The notes: a model not told the origin generated them from the sequence alone. A DNA stretch of 64,000 bases from an uncultured Flavobacterium sp. (GCA_947632215.1 CANROJ010000005.1:16860-80859), one strand, 5' to 3'; shown: positions 9,829-20,592, counted from the stretch's first letter. Numbers and translations: made by a program.

Positions 9829-9919
9829 TTGCTTATCGCTTTATTTATTTTTTTCTCTTACTACGGCCTTGAATAAAGAAACAGCAGTACTCTAAATTTC
9901 TTTGTCTTTCGCTCTTTAG

Positions 9920-11032
9920 TTACAATACTCCCTTACTACTAGGAATACTATAATTTTGGTTCTTTGAAGTGGCTAATCTTAGTGCTTTAGCAAAGCATTT
10001 AAAAATAGACTCTATCTTATGATGCTCATTATCTCCGGTTGCCTTTATGTTTAAATTACATCCTGCACCTTGACAAAAACTCTCAAAGAAATGAGAGAAC
10101 ATCTCACAAGGCATATCACCTACTTTTTCTCTTTTAAAATCTGCATCCCACACTAAAAATGGGCGATTACTAAAGTCAATAGCCACTGAGGTTAAAGCAT
10201 CATCCATTGGAAGAGAGAATCCATATCTTTCAATAGCTTTTTTACTACCTAAGGCTTCTTGAAAAGCTTGTCCTAAAGCTAGTGCGGTATCTTCTATAGT
10301 GTGGTGCTCATCTACCCATAGATCGCCTTTTACTTTAACTTGCAGCCCGATGTTTCCATGCTTTTGAATTTGAGCTAACATATGGTCAAAAAAGCCTAAA
10401 CCACTTTGTATATCACAACACTTGCTCCAATCCAGGTTTACCATCACCTCTATGTCTGTCTCCTTAGTTTTTCTTTGAACTCTAGCGGTTCTATACTGAC
10501 CTTTTAAAAAAGTATAGATTTCTTGCCATTCTTTAGTAAACAGAGCTACCTCTTGTTTGCCTTGTATATCAGTATTAGTAGTTGGATCAACAATAACAAT
10601 ACTTTTAGCTCCTAGGTTCTTTGCTAATTGCAGATCACTTAAACGGTCGCCTATAACAAAAGAGTTTTCTAAATCATACTGGCCATAAACATATTTGCTT
10701 AACATCCCTATACCTGGTTTTCTATTGATAGAGTTCTCACTAGGTAAAGAAGGATCAATAAAAATATCTGCAAAACTTACTCCCTGACTCTCTAAGAGTT
10801 GGATCATTGCATTTTGTACTGGCCAGAAATCCTCCAGGGCAAAACTATCGGTTCCCAATCCATCTTGATTACTTACCAAAACAAGCACATAGTCGGTTTC
10901 TTTAGCAATTCTACTCAGACAAACCACTACATCTTTTACATATCGCATCTTTTGAAAACTATCGATTTGAAAATCTTCTGGCTCCTGTAATATGGTTCCA
11001 TCTCTATCTATAAATAATACTTTCTTTTTCAT
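9920..11032 (-). CDS. hisB: bifunctional histidinol-phosphatase / imidazoleglycerol-phosphate dehydratase
   Basis: HAD N-terminus FIDRDGTIL; IGPD domain GLGFFDHMLAQIQKHG, DEHHTIEDTALALG. Confidence 0.96.
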   Translation of the reverse strand: MKKKVLFIDRDGTILQEPEDFQIDSFQKMRYVKDVVVCLSRIAKETDYVLVLVSNQDGLGTDSFALEDFWPVQNAMIQLLESQGVSFADIFIDPSLPSENSINRKPGIGMLSKYVYGQYDLENSFVIGDRLSDLQLAKNLGAKSIVIVDPTTNTDIQGKQEVALFTKEWQEIYTFLKGQYRTARVQRKTKETDIEVMVNLDWSKCCDIQSGLGFFDHMLAQIQKHGNIGLQVKVKGDLWVDEHHTIEDTALALGQAFQEALGSKKAIERYGFSLPMDDALTSVAIDFSNRPFLVWDADFKREKVGDMPCEMFSHFFESFCQGAGCNLNIKATGDNEHHKIESIFKCFAKALRLATSKNQNYSIPSSKGVL

Positions 11033-11033
11033 T

Positions 11034-12080
11034 TTAAAGGTTTTTTAAACACTGAATTACTAACTTATTCTCTAAAGGGGTTCCCACTGATATACGCAAA
11101 GCCCCTGGCTTGACCCCTTGCCTATCTCTTACCAAAATACCCTTGTCAAGTAAGGCATTGTAAACTTTTGTGGCATCAAGAAAGACTACCAATAAAAAGT
11201 TAGCATCCGAGGGGTAAACCTTCTTCACTAAAGGTAGTAAGGCTAATTCTTGACTCAGAAACTCTCTTTGGTCTATAATCCACTGGGTAGTTTGCTTGAC
11301 AAAGTTGCTGTTTTGTAAAACCTCTATAGCTTTTTCTTGATTGACTTGACTAATATTATAGGGAGATTTAACTTTGTTGAAAATCTCTACTAACTCCTGG
11401 TCCATAAAAGCCATTCCAATGCGAAGAGCTGCCCCGGCCCAAGCCTTAGATAAAGTCTGCAGTACAATTACATTATTACAACAAAGAAAACTATCTTGCA
11501 GAAAAGGTTTCTGTGCAAAATCAATATAAGCCTGATCTAAAATAACGATACCTTGAAACTCTTGAATAAGCTTCTGGATCAAGTCCGTATCTAAAAGATT
11601 TCCAGTGGGGTTATTTACCTGACAGATAAACAACAACTTTGCATCTTGCACCTGTAATACCTCTTGAACTACTCTATCAGACAAACTAAAATCCTGTTCT
11701 AGGTTTACCTCAACAATAGGGGTTTGATGAATATCTCCATAAACCTTATACATACCGTAGCTAGGTCGCAGGACAACAGCCTTGTCTACTAAAGGTTGAC
11801 AGAAGATGCGAAACGCTAAATCAATTACCTCATCACTACCATTGGAAAGAAATATATTTTGTTGTGGAATTTGCTTTACCTTAGATAAAATCTGTTTTAC
11901 TTTACTTTGGTATGGATCACAATACCTATTATATTCTCCAAATGGATTCTCATTGGCATCTAACAAGACAACTTGCTTCTCTAGGTAATCCAACTTCTCT
12001 GACCTAGCACTACTATAAGGCTGTAAATTCCAAATATTTGGTCTAACAACACTTTGGAATTCTATATTTTTACTTTTCAT
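11034..12080 (-). CDS. hisC: histidinol-phosphate aminotransferase
   Basis: LLDANENPFGEYNRYCDP, QTLSKAWAGAALRIG. Confidence 0.95.
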   Translation of the reverse strand: MKSKNIEFQSVVRPNIWNLQPYSSARSEKLDYLEKQVVLLDANENPFGEYNRYCDPYQSKVKQILSKVKQIPQQNIFLSNGSDEVIDLAFRIFCQPLVDKAVVLRPSYGMYKVYGDIHQTPIVEVNLEQDFSLSDRVVQEVLQVQDAKLLFICQVNNPTGNLLDTDLIQKLIQEFQGIVILDQAYIDFAQKPFLQDSFLCCNNVIVLQTLSKAWAGAALRIGMAFMDQELVEIFNKVKSPYNISQVNQEKAIEVLQNSNFVKQTTQWIIDQREFLSQELALLPLVKKVYPSDANFLLVVFLDATKVYNALLDKGILVRDRQGVKPGALRISVGTPLENKLVIQCLKNL

Positions 12081-13362
12081 CTTGAATCTTTTTTAATCGG
12101 ATACTCACTGCCATTTTGTGTGCAAGTAATCCTTCGCTTTGTGCTAATACTTCAATGGTTGGTCCTAAATTTTCAATGCCTTGTTGGCTGATGCTCTGAA
12201 AGGTAATTTGCTTGGAAAAGCTATCCACGCTAAGTCCGCTATATCCCCTAGCATACCCACTAGTTGGTAAGGTATGATTGGTACCTGAGGCATAATCACC
12301 TGCACTCTCACAGGCATATTTACCTAAGAAAACCGAACCTGCGTTTTGTATTTGACCCACATAATCACAGGCATTTTCAAAACTAAGTATAAGGTGCTCC
12401 GGGGCATACACATTACTGAATTCGATACACTGAGCCAGTGTAGAGAAATACACACAAAAACTATTCTCTAAAGCCTCTTTGGCTATTGCAGCTCTAGGCA
12501 AATCTTCACATTGTGTTTCGATGGCCTGTTTTACTTGAGCGATTTTCTCTAAAGAAGTACTCAAAAGAACAACCTGAGAATCCACACCATGCTCACATTG
12601 ACTTAGTAAATCACTAGCTATAAAATCCGCATCGCTATCCTTAGTGGCTATAACTAAGACTTCACTAGGTCCAGCTGGCATATCAATAGCTACCCCATCT
12701 GATTGTACTAACTCCTTTGCCTTGGTTACCCACTGATTCCCTGGACCGAATATCTTATCGACCCGTTCTATACTTTGAGTTCCATAGGCTAAGGCGGCTA
12801 TTGCTTGAGCTCCTCCCACTTTGTAAATCTTATCGATTCCCAACAAACTAGCTACATATAAAACCTCGGGTGAAACACTTTGATCCTTTTGACAAGGGGT
12901 ACATACCGATATAGAAGAACAACCAGCGAGTTTAGCAGGAATCCCCAACATAAGTAATGTACTAAATAAAGCGGCGCTACCTCCAGGAATATACAATCCA
13001 ACTTTACCAATACCCACTTGCTTTCTAAAACACTTCACTCCAGGGGTCGTTTCAATAACGGGTTGTTGGATTAATTGAGCTTTGTGAAAAATGTAAATAT
13101 TATCATATGCAACATCTATGGCATCTTTAAAGGCTTGACTAACTTTCTCTTTCGCTTGAGCAATCTGCTGATCACTTACCTGTATTTGATCTAACTCGAC
13201 TTTATCAATCTGCTTGGTAAGACTAAAAAGAGCTTGGTCTTTCTGGGTTTTTACCATCTCTAAGATAGCCTGTACCTTTGGAGTTATTACACAGGTATCT
13301 TGTAGTGGTCTTTGACAAATCTTTGCCCAAGTATCTTTGGATGGATTATTATATTCTTGCAT
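12070..13362 (-). CDS. hisD: histidinol dehydrogenase
   Basis: GLYIPGGSAALFSTLLMLGIPAKLAG, GPSEVLVIA, NHTLPTSGYARGYSGLSVDSF. Confidence 0.96.
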   Translation of the reverse strand: MQEYNNPSKDTWAKICQRPLQDTCVITPKVQAILEMVKTQKDQALFSLTKQIDKVELDQIQVSDQQIAQAKEKVSQAFKDAIDVAYDNIYIFHKAQLIQQPVIETTPGVKCFRKQVGIGKVGLYIPGGSAALFSTLLMLGIPAKLAGCSSISVCTPCQKDQSVSPEVLYVASLLGIDKIYKVGGAQAIAALAYGTQSIERVDKIFGPGNQWVTKAKELVQSDGVAIDMPAGPSEVLVIATKDSDADFIASDLLSQCEHGVDSQVVLLSTSLEKIAQVKQAIETQCEDLPRAAIAKEALENSFCVYFSTLAQCIEFSNVYAPEHLILSFENACDYVGQIQNAGSVFLGKYACESAGDYASGTNHTLPTSGYARGYSGLSVDSFSKQITFQSISQQGIENLGPTIEVLAQSEGLLAHKMAVSIRLKKIQDEK

Positions 13363-13376
13363 AGCTATTGTAATTA

Positions 13377-14234
13377 TTAAAGGATCATCTTTTCAATTGG
13401 AACAACCAAAATACCTTGGGCTCCGGCTTGTTTTAACTTTTGAATGTTTTCCCAAAAATCATCTTCTTTGATAACAGAATGTACAGAAGACCAGCCACTG
13501 GTAGCCAGAGGAAGAACACTTGGACTCTTTACCCCTGGAAGTATAGAGATAATCTGCTGAATTTTATCATTAGGAGCATTCAGCAAGATGTATTTGTTTT
13601 CTTTGGAAAGTAAAAGAGCCTGAATTCTGGCCTGTAGTCTTTCTAAAAGACTTTGTTTATCTTTACTCAGCTCTGGGTTTTGGATTAAAACAGCTTGGCT
13701 TTGCAAGATCACCTCTACTTCTTTTAAACCGTTACTCATCAAGGTAGAGCCGCTACTAACGATATCACATACTCCTTGAGCCAGTCCAATACTAGGAGCA
13801 ATCTCCACGCTTCCTGAAATAGTTTCAATACCCGCGTTGATATTATTGTCTTGTAAAAACTTTTGAAGAATCTTAGGATAAGATGTAGCTATTTTTTTGT
13901 CTTGGAAGTATTCTAGCCCAGGGTAGTTGACTTCTTTAGGCACAGCCAAGGAAAGTCTACAGAATGAAAAACCTAATTTTTCAGTAACTAAAAGTGGAAG
14001 ATCCTCCTCTAAGAAAACGTTTTGACCAATAATTCCAATATCGGCTACACCACTTTGTACGTATCTTGGAATATCATCATCTCTTAGAAATAAAACCTCT
14101 ATAGGAAAGTTGGTACTTTGAGCTTTTAATTTACCCGCACCATAAGGTATTTTTATACCACATTGTTTTAAAAGTTCTAAAGACTTTTCGCTTAAACGTC
14201 CACCCTTTTGAATGGCTAAAATTAATTTTGACAT
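13377..14234 (-). CDS. hisG: ATP phosphoribosyltransferase
   Basis: MSKLILAIQKGGRLSEKSLELLKQCGI, VADIGIIGQNV; start moved from 14294 to MSKL at 14234. Confidence 0.95.
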   Translation of the reverse strand: MSKLILAIQKGGRLSEKSLELLKQCGIKIPYGAGKLKAQSTNFPIEVLFLRDDDIPRYVQSGVADIGIIGQNVFLEEDLPLLVTEKLGFSFCRLSLAVPKEVNYPGLEYFQDKKIATSYPKILQKFLQDNNINAGIETISGSVEIAPSIGLAQGVCDIVSSGSTLMSNGLKEVEVILQSQAVLIQNPELSKDKQSLLERLQARIQALLLSKENKYILLNAPNDKIQQIISILPGVKSPSVLPLATSGWSSVHSVIKEDDFWENIQKLKQAGAQGILVVPIEKMIL

Positions 14235-14301
14235 CGTTTGTATTTTTTTACTCCCAAAACGAGTCGACAAACGGTTCAAAACAATGCAATACAAAAAGCG
14301 T

Positions 14302-14338
14302 AAAACAAAAAAATCCCGTTTGATGACTCAAACGGGAT
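14302..14338 (-). terminator. attenuator terminator of the his leader
   Basis: Minus strand ATCCCGTTTGA gtca TCAAACGGGAT TTTTTTGTTTT between leader peptide and hisG. Confidence 0.85.
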
Positions 14339-14386
14339 AATTAGTTATTTTATTAGTTTACATAAATCACAACATTATCGGCTCGC

Positions 14387-14434
14387 TTAAGTGCAAGTAA
14401 AATGATGATGATGATGGAATTTATTTGTAAACAT
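14387..14434 (-). promoter_or_regulatory. hisL: histidine leader peptide MFTNKFHHHHHFTCT* (attenuator)
   Basis: ATG TTT ACA AAT AAA TTC CAT CAT CAT CAT CAT TTT ACT TGC ACT TAA; five consecutive His codons upstream of terminator and hisG. Confidence 0.88.
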
Positions 14435-14456
14435 TATTTGTCTTATTTGTATGGAG

Positions 14457-14485
14457 CAAATGTAGAAGTTTTTTTGTCTTACAAA
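14457..14485 (-). promoter_or_regulatory. putative his operon promoter
   Basis: Minus strand TTTG-N17-TACATTTG, matching the Bacteroidota -33/-7 pattern, ~23 nt before the leader ATG. Confidence 0.65.
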
Positions 14486-14838
14486 GCAATGAAAATGGAA
14501 TTATTTTTTATTTTTTTTTTCAAAGCAGCTTTACAAAACAAATAAACCACTAATTACAAGTTAATTACAAAACAAAAAAAGTAGCAAAAAATTAAGTAAA
14601 AATAAAAACAAATGAGCTTATTTAAGTCTATCAGCACAAAAAATAGACTACTAGAAAACTATAAAACATTAAAAAACGCCTTAAATAATTTTTAATCTAT
14701 TTTATAAACTCTACTAATTCGTTAGGTAAAATAAAAATTTGCTTGGCTTAAAGTAAATAATAGGCATTAGTATTTTTTCAAAAAGCAAAAGATCTAATCC
14801 TCTTTGGGATAAGCACAACAATATTAGTTACAAAAAAA

Positions 14839-14883
14839 GGCATAGTAGCGGCTTTAACAACCTTGTGCTACTATGCCCTTTTT
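14839..14883. terminator. hairpin with flanking A/T runs, possible terminator in intergenic region
   Basis: GGCATAGTAGC…GCTACTATGCC flanked by AAAAAAA and TTTTT. Confidence 0.6.
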
Positions 14884-15205
14884 GTATCTTATATACTTGG
14901 CATTTTGATTTTTGTCGACTGTTTTAGATAATCTTTAATAAAATAATATGACCCTAATAAATCCATAAAGCTGCTAACACTCCTGGCTAAAAGGGTCATA
15001 AGTAAAATAACTAACTTCAAATGAAACATTTGAGATTATAATAAAATGCCTGCGACTAACTCCATTAATACCTCTACAGGATGATACTAAAAAGAGCCTT
15101 TATTATAATATTGTTTAATTCCTTGCAGATTGCCCTTTTAAAAAGCATAAGCAGCAATAGGAAAGAATTGTATTTATTCGTATTTTAATAACTAAATCCT
15201 AGGGA

Positions 15206-15676
15206 TTAGTTTTCTCCAATTAATTTATAGTTTCCATATAAAGAAGCTCCTTCAGCACAGTACTGCTGTAATACTCCTCTATCTCCTTCATTTACCGTAT
15301 CAATGGTTAACATACCTTTTTCAAAAAAGAAATTTACTTCAACACCATGTAATTTAGTTTGGTAATGTGTAGGTGTAACTTTCTGAGCTGTAGTTTGCAA
15401 CGAACAATTGGTCTGGGTATTCTCCGGTGGAGAGCTAACTAGAATATTAGCCACTTGTTTGTCGTCTCCCTCTAAAAGAACCTCTACCTGCACATAATTA
15501 TCTGGTCTGTTTTGACCATGGCCATCATGTACTAAAATATATACCCCATTTGTTGGTAATAATTCTGCAGCTTGTTTTTGTAAAGCAGCTTCTTCTTTCT
15601 TTTGTCCTTCACAACTAACTAAAGAAAATGTTAAACAAAATACTAAAGCAGCTATGCCCGATATTCTTTTTATCAT
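15206..15676 (-). CDS. hypothetical lipoprotein
   Basis: Lipobox-type signal ALVFCLTFSLVSCEGQ; TATATTTG promoter-like element just upstream. Confidence 0.7.
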   Translation of the reverse strand: MIKRISGIAALVFCLTFSLVSCEGQKKEEAALQKQAAELLPTNGVYILVHDGHGQNRPDNYVQVEVLLEGDDKQVANILVSSPPENTQTNCSLQTTAQKVTPTHYQTKLHGVEVNFFFEKGMLTIDTVNEGDRGVLQQYCAEGASLYGNYKLIGEN

Positions 15677-15879
15677 AACTAATGTGTTTTTTATTTACAA
15701 ATATAGTCATATTTAGCAATATTTTCAACACATTTGAAAATATTTGAATACTAAGCAAATCAGAATAAAAGTTAAATAATATATTTTTAACATAATTAAG
15801 TATTTTATTCTCCATTTTTTACCACTCATTAGAATAGAAAATCCTTTGTAGCAGATCTTTAAATAAAAACCTTTAAAAA

Positions 15880-15928
15880 AAATACCCTATAGCTTATATC
15901 CAAATTGGATAAAAACTATAGGGTATTT
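15880..15928. terminator. bidirectional-looking terminator hairpin
   Basis: AAATACCCTATAG…CTATAGGGTATTT, 13-bp perfect arms. Confidence 0.75.
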
Positions 15929-15995
15929 ATAGGTAAACAAACTAGGTTTACTACCTAATAAAAGACTCATTTAGTAGTGTAATCTATTGTTTATT

Positions 15996-17396
15996 CTAAC
16001 GATGATCTCTTTTATACTGTTCTATTTCCTTTACAGTTTTAATTAACTCCGGTCCTAGTAAACGGTAAGAGTTATCTTGAATTAAAAAGTTGTCCTCGAT
16101 GCGAATTCCACCAAAATCTACAAAATCATTTAAGCGATCATAATTTATAAACTCACTATATTTTTTGTCTTTACTCCAGCGTTGTATTAATTCTGGAATA
16201 AAATAGATCCCAGGTTCGATTGTTACCACGTGACCTTTTTTAAGCTCTTTACCCAAGCGCAGAGATTTAAGCCCAAACTGCTGGGTTTCTTTTTTAAGTG
16301 TTGGCGTGTAACCTACGTACTGTTCTCCTAGGTCTTCCATATCGTGAACATCTAGCCCCATCATATGACCTAATCCACATTGAAAAAACATGGTATGGGC
16401 ATGATTCTCTACAGCATCCTGGGCATTGCCTTTCATTATTCCCATCTCAATTAATCCCTCACAAATTACTCTTGAAGCCCTTAGGTGAATATCTCTAAAA
16501 GCCACATTGGGTGCCAACATGGATTTTGCTTGGTTAAAGGATTGTAAAACGATATTGTAAAGCTGTTTTTGAACATCACTAAAAGTGTCTGAAACAGGAA
16601 TGGTACGAGTAAGGTCAGAGGCGTAACCACTTTTTACCTCACAACCAGAATCGTTTAATAACAACTGACCTGCTGCAAGAGTATTTTGCTGATAGTGATT
16701 ATGGAGAATCTCTCCGTGAATTGTCACAATACTAGGATAAGCTAACTCACAATTTCTAGAAGCGGCTAAATGAGCAATCGCACTGGCTATCTCATATTCT
16801 TTGACTCCAACACGGGCCATGCGCATAGAGAGTAAATGCATATCTACCGATACCTCTAGGGCTTGTTCGATTTGCTGAATTTCTTCGGGCTGTTTTATTT
16901 CTCTTTGGGCTACAACTGCTTTAATAAAAGCCACGGAGCTTCTCAGGTTTTGAATTGGAATAGATAGTAAATCACTTAAGAGTATTTGATTATAACTTTG
17001 GTAAGCTGGTAAATAATGAACCTCTCTACCCTTTGCTATAGCCTTGGTTATGTAGTCCTTTAAGCTAGAAAATGGAGCAGTATCTTGCACCCCTACAAGT
17101 AAACTTTTTTGCTTTATGGTTTCTTGACGTCCCATCCATACGATTTGATCCATGGACATTTCGTCTGCAAAAACAATAGTTTCTCCCTTGTCAAGGTCCA
17201 TAACCCCTGCCATATTTGGTTCTGAAATACCAAAGTAATATAAAAAGGTACTGTCTTGGCGAAATCTATAGGTATTGTCCATGAAGTTTATAGGACTCTG
17301 CCTATTACCCAAAAATAATAATAGACCTGTTTCAGGAAAGTTATTCTTTAAAACCTCTCTCCTGTTTATATAAGTTTTCGTACTAAACATATGCAT
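15996..17396 (-). CDS. pepP: M24-family Xaa-Pro aminopeptidase
   Basis: LLLNDSGCEVKSGYASDLTRTIPV, GLGHMMGLDVHDMEDLG, HVVTIEPGIYF. Confidence 0.9.
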   Translation of the reverse strand: MHMFSTKTYINRREVLKNNFPETGLLLFLGNRQSPINFMDNTYRFRQDSTFLYYFGISEPNMAGVMDLDKGETIVFADEMSMDQIVWMGRQETIKQKSLLVGVQDTAPFSSLKDYITKAIAKGREVHYLPAYQSYNQILLSDLLSIPIQNLRSSVAFIKAVVAQREIKQPEEIQQIEQALEVSVDMHLLSMRMARVGVKEYEIASAIAHLAASRNCELAYPSIVTIHGEILHNHYQQNTLAAGQLLLNDSGCEVKSGYASDLTRTIPVSDTFSDVQKQLYNIVLQSFNQAKSMLAPNVAFRDIHLRASRVICEGLIEMGIMKGNAQDAVENHAHTMFFQCGLGHMMGLDVHDMEDLGEQYVGYTPTLKKETQQFGLKSLRLGKELKKGHVVTIEPGIYFIPELIQRWSKDKKYSEFINYDRLNDFVDFGGIRIEDNFLIQDNSYRLLGPELIKTVKEIEQYKRDHR

Positions 17397-17485
17397 CGTT
17401 TTTAAGTGATACCAAGGTAATGACTTCTTTTTTATTTACAAGATAATCTCACTAATAGTTTTAGTACTTACTTGGCATCACTGAA

Positions 17486-18550
17486 TTATGGGCTAAAGAA
17501 ATACTGCTTATTAAAAAAGTCTTTTACTTTGTCCCAATCTTTGTGGTTCTTGCACACTTGCATTAAGAAAGAAGAGAATTCACCTTTAAAATAATACTTC
17601 TGCCCCATATGCTTTTCTAATTCCTGTATTAAGGCGTTAGTAAAGATGGTATTCTGTTTTGCAGTACCTTGCAAGAAGAGCTGTTGTACTAAGATAAAAG
17701 TATGCTCCTTGACTAATCGATACTCCTTGACAAAAACTTGGCTCAAATAAAACTCAATCTGCTGCTTATATACAAGGGGATCTTTAATTTGATGTACCCA
17801 AAGAGCATAAATCTCAATGTATTTATCTACAAAGACACCTAATCTTTTGCTGTGATGCACTATACTTTTATCGAAGTCATAAACCGTATCTAAAAAAGTA
17901 CAAAACAAAGTGTATGCTATTGTTGAATCTATATGACTCACCATATAGGCGTTTATAGGTTCGATAGCGATTTGCAATAAGTCAACGACTTTTTTAATTT
18001 TCATAGCCTCCAGAGTCTTTCGCTTTCCTCTAACACTTAAGATAGTTTCCATAGCAATCTCTCTTACCATCTCAGGGGTATAGGATAGTTCTTTGCTGGA
18101 AAAGCTTAACAAAAACTGCTGCTCTAAGGGTTTATTCTTTTTAAAAACTTCTAGTATCCACTGCTGTAAAACACCCTTATCCATGTTTTGCAATAGCTCT
18201 TGGGTGGGGGTAAGTTTTTGTTTTTTAGTCTTAGAGCCTTTTTTCAAAGCGCTCTTAAGCTCTATATCTACGCCTTTATCTTGACTCGCTTGACTAATTA
18301 CAGCCCTATTATTAGACAGATACTGAATTAGAGCTAGTTGATGAATACAATACTTCTTAGTATCGTGGCAATCACAGCTACTAAAGACAACTTTTTGCTG
18401 ATCCAAAGTTACTTTGACATCCCAACTATCCATGCCTTGATCCACAAAGGCAATAAAGGTTCCTTTGGGGTGTTGATCTAACTCTCTTAAAACTAATTCA
18501 GCGCTAGCTTTAAGATCTCTTTTTAAGGCTCTTTTTAAAATATTGTCCAT
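17486..18550 (-). CDS. SWIM zinc-finger protein
   Basis: SWIM motif CDCHDTKKYCIH (CxCx6CxH). Confidence 0.7.
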   Translation of the reverse strand: MDNILKRALKRDLKASAELVLRELDQHPKGTFIAFVDQGMDSWDVKVTLDQQKVVFSSCDCHDTKKYCIHQLALIQYLSNNRAVISQASQDKGVDIELKSALKKGSKTKKQKLTPTQELLQNMDKGVLQQWILEVFKKNKPLEQQFLLSFSSKELSYTPEMVREIAMETILSVRGKRKTLEAMKIKKVVDLLQIAIEPINAYMVSHIDSTIAYTLFCTFLDTVYDFDKSIVHHSKRLGVFVDKYIEIYALWVHQIKDPLVYKQQIEFYLSQVFVKEYRLVKEHTFILVQQLFLQGTAKQNTIFTNALIQELEKHMGQKYYFKGEFSSFLMQVCKNHKDWDKVKDFFNKQYFFSP

Positions 18551-19392
18551 ATTTCGTTAAATTATATAAGGCTAGGTTTGCAAAATAACAGCTCAAATCT
18601 ACGAGCAAGTTAGCACAAATACAAACATACTTTAAGCCAAGTAGTACCTTAAAACCAATAATGTAAAAAAATAAGAGTAATTCTAAGTCAAATAACTATA
18701 TAACAGTATATTTAAGAAAAACAAAAAGTCTATAACAACACAGCTTACACTCATAAGGGCTACTGTATATTATGGGGCTAACTTTTTTATAACCTCTATC
18801 CTATAGTTTTATAACCCGTAGTGTTTATTAAGGCCTGAGAATACCTTAATACACTTTGGTAAAACTAGCAAAAACAACAAGACTGGGTCCGCTATAAAAC
18901 ACGGCTAACAATGGATTATAATTGCTGAATTTTCACTCCTTAAGCCACTAAAGAATCTATGCGATACCCAACAAACACAAGGCTTCTTGTAATTATCACC
19001 ATTACAATATTTACCACACTTAACTAACAAAAACCCAAACATACAAGACAAATACTAAAGTTTAACAAAAATAGCCTTATTTAAAACATCCATTATTTTG
19101 TTAACAATAATATAATTAATACCTTTATAGCCTTAGCATACTAACCGAAAAACACATTGTGTCTTATGATACTTATCTTAACTAGGATTTTCAATTATAT
19201 CGTTGAGCTCTTATTGTCTTTATTTTAAATTACTGTCGTAATTTCCCCTTTAAAGACTTCTGATTAAAGTCGCGCTGTGTTTTATTGTTCTATTAAAATA
19301 CGCTAAGGGCTATTAAAGGTTTTTTTATGTTTTAAATCCATAAAAAATAACTTACTTTAGCGCTTAATATTTAATTAATAGATAACAACACA

Positions 19393-20475
19393 ATGAAACA
19401 AGTAACTTTAAACGACATCCACGTAGATTTAGGAGCGAAAATGGTTCCATTTGCAGGGTTCAACATGCCTGTACAATATGAAGGAGTAAACGCAGAACAC
19501 GAAACTGTTAGAAACGGTGTTGGAGTATTTGATGTATCTCACATGGGTATTTTCAAAATCTCTGGGCCAAATGCATTAGAGTTAATTCAAAAAGTTACTT
19601 CCAATGATGCTTCTACTCTTGTGGATGGTAAAGCTCAATACTGCTACTTTCCTAACCTTCAAGGCGGAGTTATCGATGACATTATTACCTATAGAGTAAA
19701 CCACCAAGAATATTTAATGGTAGTTAACGCCTCTAATATTGATAAAGATTGGCAGTGGATCAACTCACATAACCAAGTAGGTGCAATCCTTGAGAATCTT
19801 TCAGACAACTACTCTATCCTTGCCATACAAGGTCCTAAAGCAATTGAAGCTATGCAAAGCTTAAGTCCATATAACTTAAGTGATATTGCTTTTTACAACT
19901 TTGTTATCGGTGAATTTGCTGGAGTACAAGATGTAGTTATTTCTGCAACTGGATATACTGGTTCGGGTGGATTTGAAATCTATGCTAAAAACCAAGATAT
20001 TAAAGAAATCTGGAATAAAGTATTCGAAGCTGGAAAAGCCTATGGCATCAAACCTATTGGACTAGCTGCACGTGATACTTTGCGTTTAGAAATGGGATAC
20101 TGTCTTTATGGTAACGAGCTAAACGATCAAAGATCTCCTTTAGAAGCAGGACTTGGATGGGTAACAAAATTCACTAAAGACTTTATTGCAAGCGATCTTT
20201 TAAAAGCACAGAAAGAAGCTGGAATCAAAAATAAATTAGTTGGATTTGAACTAATTGGAAAAGGAATTCCAAGAACAGGATATCCTATTGTAGATGCCAA
20301 TGGCAATCAAATCGGAGAAGTTACCTCAGGTACTATGTCTCCATCTACATCAAAGCCAATTGGTATGGGATATGTTCCAATTGAATTTGCAGCTGTAGAT
20401 ACACCAATTTTTATCCGCATCCGTAAAAACGATGTAGAAGCTAAAGTGGTTAAAACTCCTTTCTACAAAAAATAA
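19393..20475 (+). CDS. gcvT: aminomethyltransferase (glycine cleavage T protein)
   Basis: [58 protein letters not shown]. Confidence 0.97.
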   Translation: MKQVTLNDIHVDLGAKMVPFAGFNMPVQYEGVNAEHETVRNGVGVFDVSHMGIFKISGPNALELIQKVTSNDASTLVDGKAQYCYFPNLQGGVIDDIITYRVNHQEYLMVVNASNIDKDWQWINSHNQVGAILENLSDNYSILAIQGPKAIEAMQSLSPYNLSDIAFYNFVIGEFAGVQDVVISATGYTGSGGFEIYAKNQDIKEIWNKVFEAGKAYGIKPIGLAARDTLRLEMGYCLYGNELNDQRSPLEAGLGWVTKFTKDFIASDLLKAQKEAGIKNKLVGFELIGKGIPRTGYPIVDANGNQIGEVTSGTMSPSTSKPIGMGYVPIEFAAVDTPIFIRIRKNDVEAKVVKTPFYKK

Positions 20476-20592
20476 GACCATAGAGAATTAAGCCAAACAA
20501 ATCCTTAACTCTTTTAAACTATTAATAGCACCTATTATAAGTACTTAAAAAGAGTCTTTAAAAGCTTTGGTTAACTTGATCTAATTAATATA

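Noticed and set aside
9841-9919. Residual hisH C-terminus in the hisB-hisA gap (frames read …STAVSLFKAVVREKNK* or …EYCCFFIQGRSKRKK*)
   Set aside because: Neither reading resembles the HisH C-terminal FHPEKSG…ILKNF pattern, so no remnant can be claimed.
14946-14998. TATGACCCT…AGGGTCATA 9-bp inverted repeat
   Set aside because: Arms separated by ~36 nt with no flanking gene relation or T-run; too weak to interpret.
7642-18814. 18-nt direct repeat TATCCTATAGTTTTATAA at 7642-7659 and 18797-18814
   Set aside because: AT-rich and only two copies; one such match is within chance expectation for a 64-kb AT-rich sequence, and no larger shared element surrounds them.
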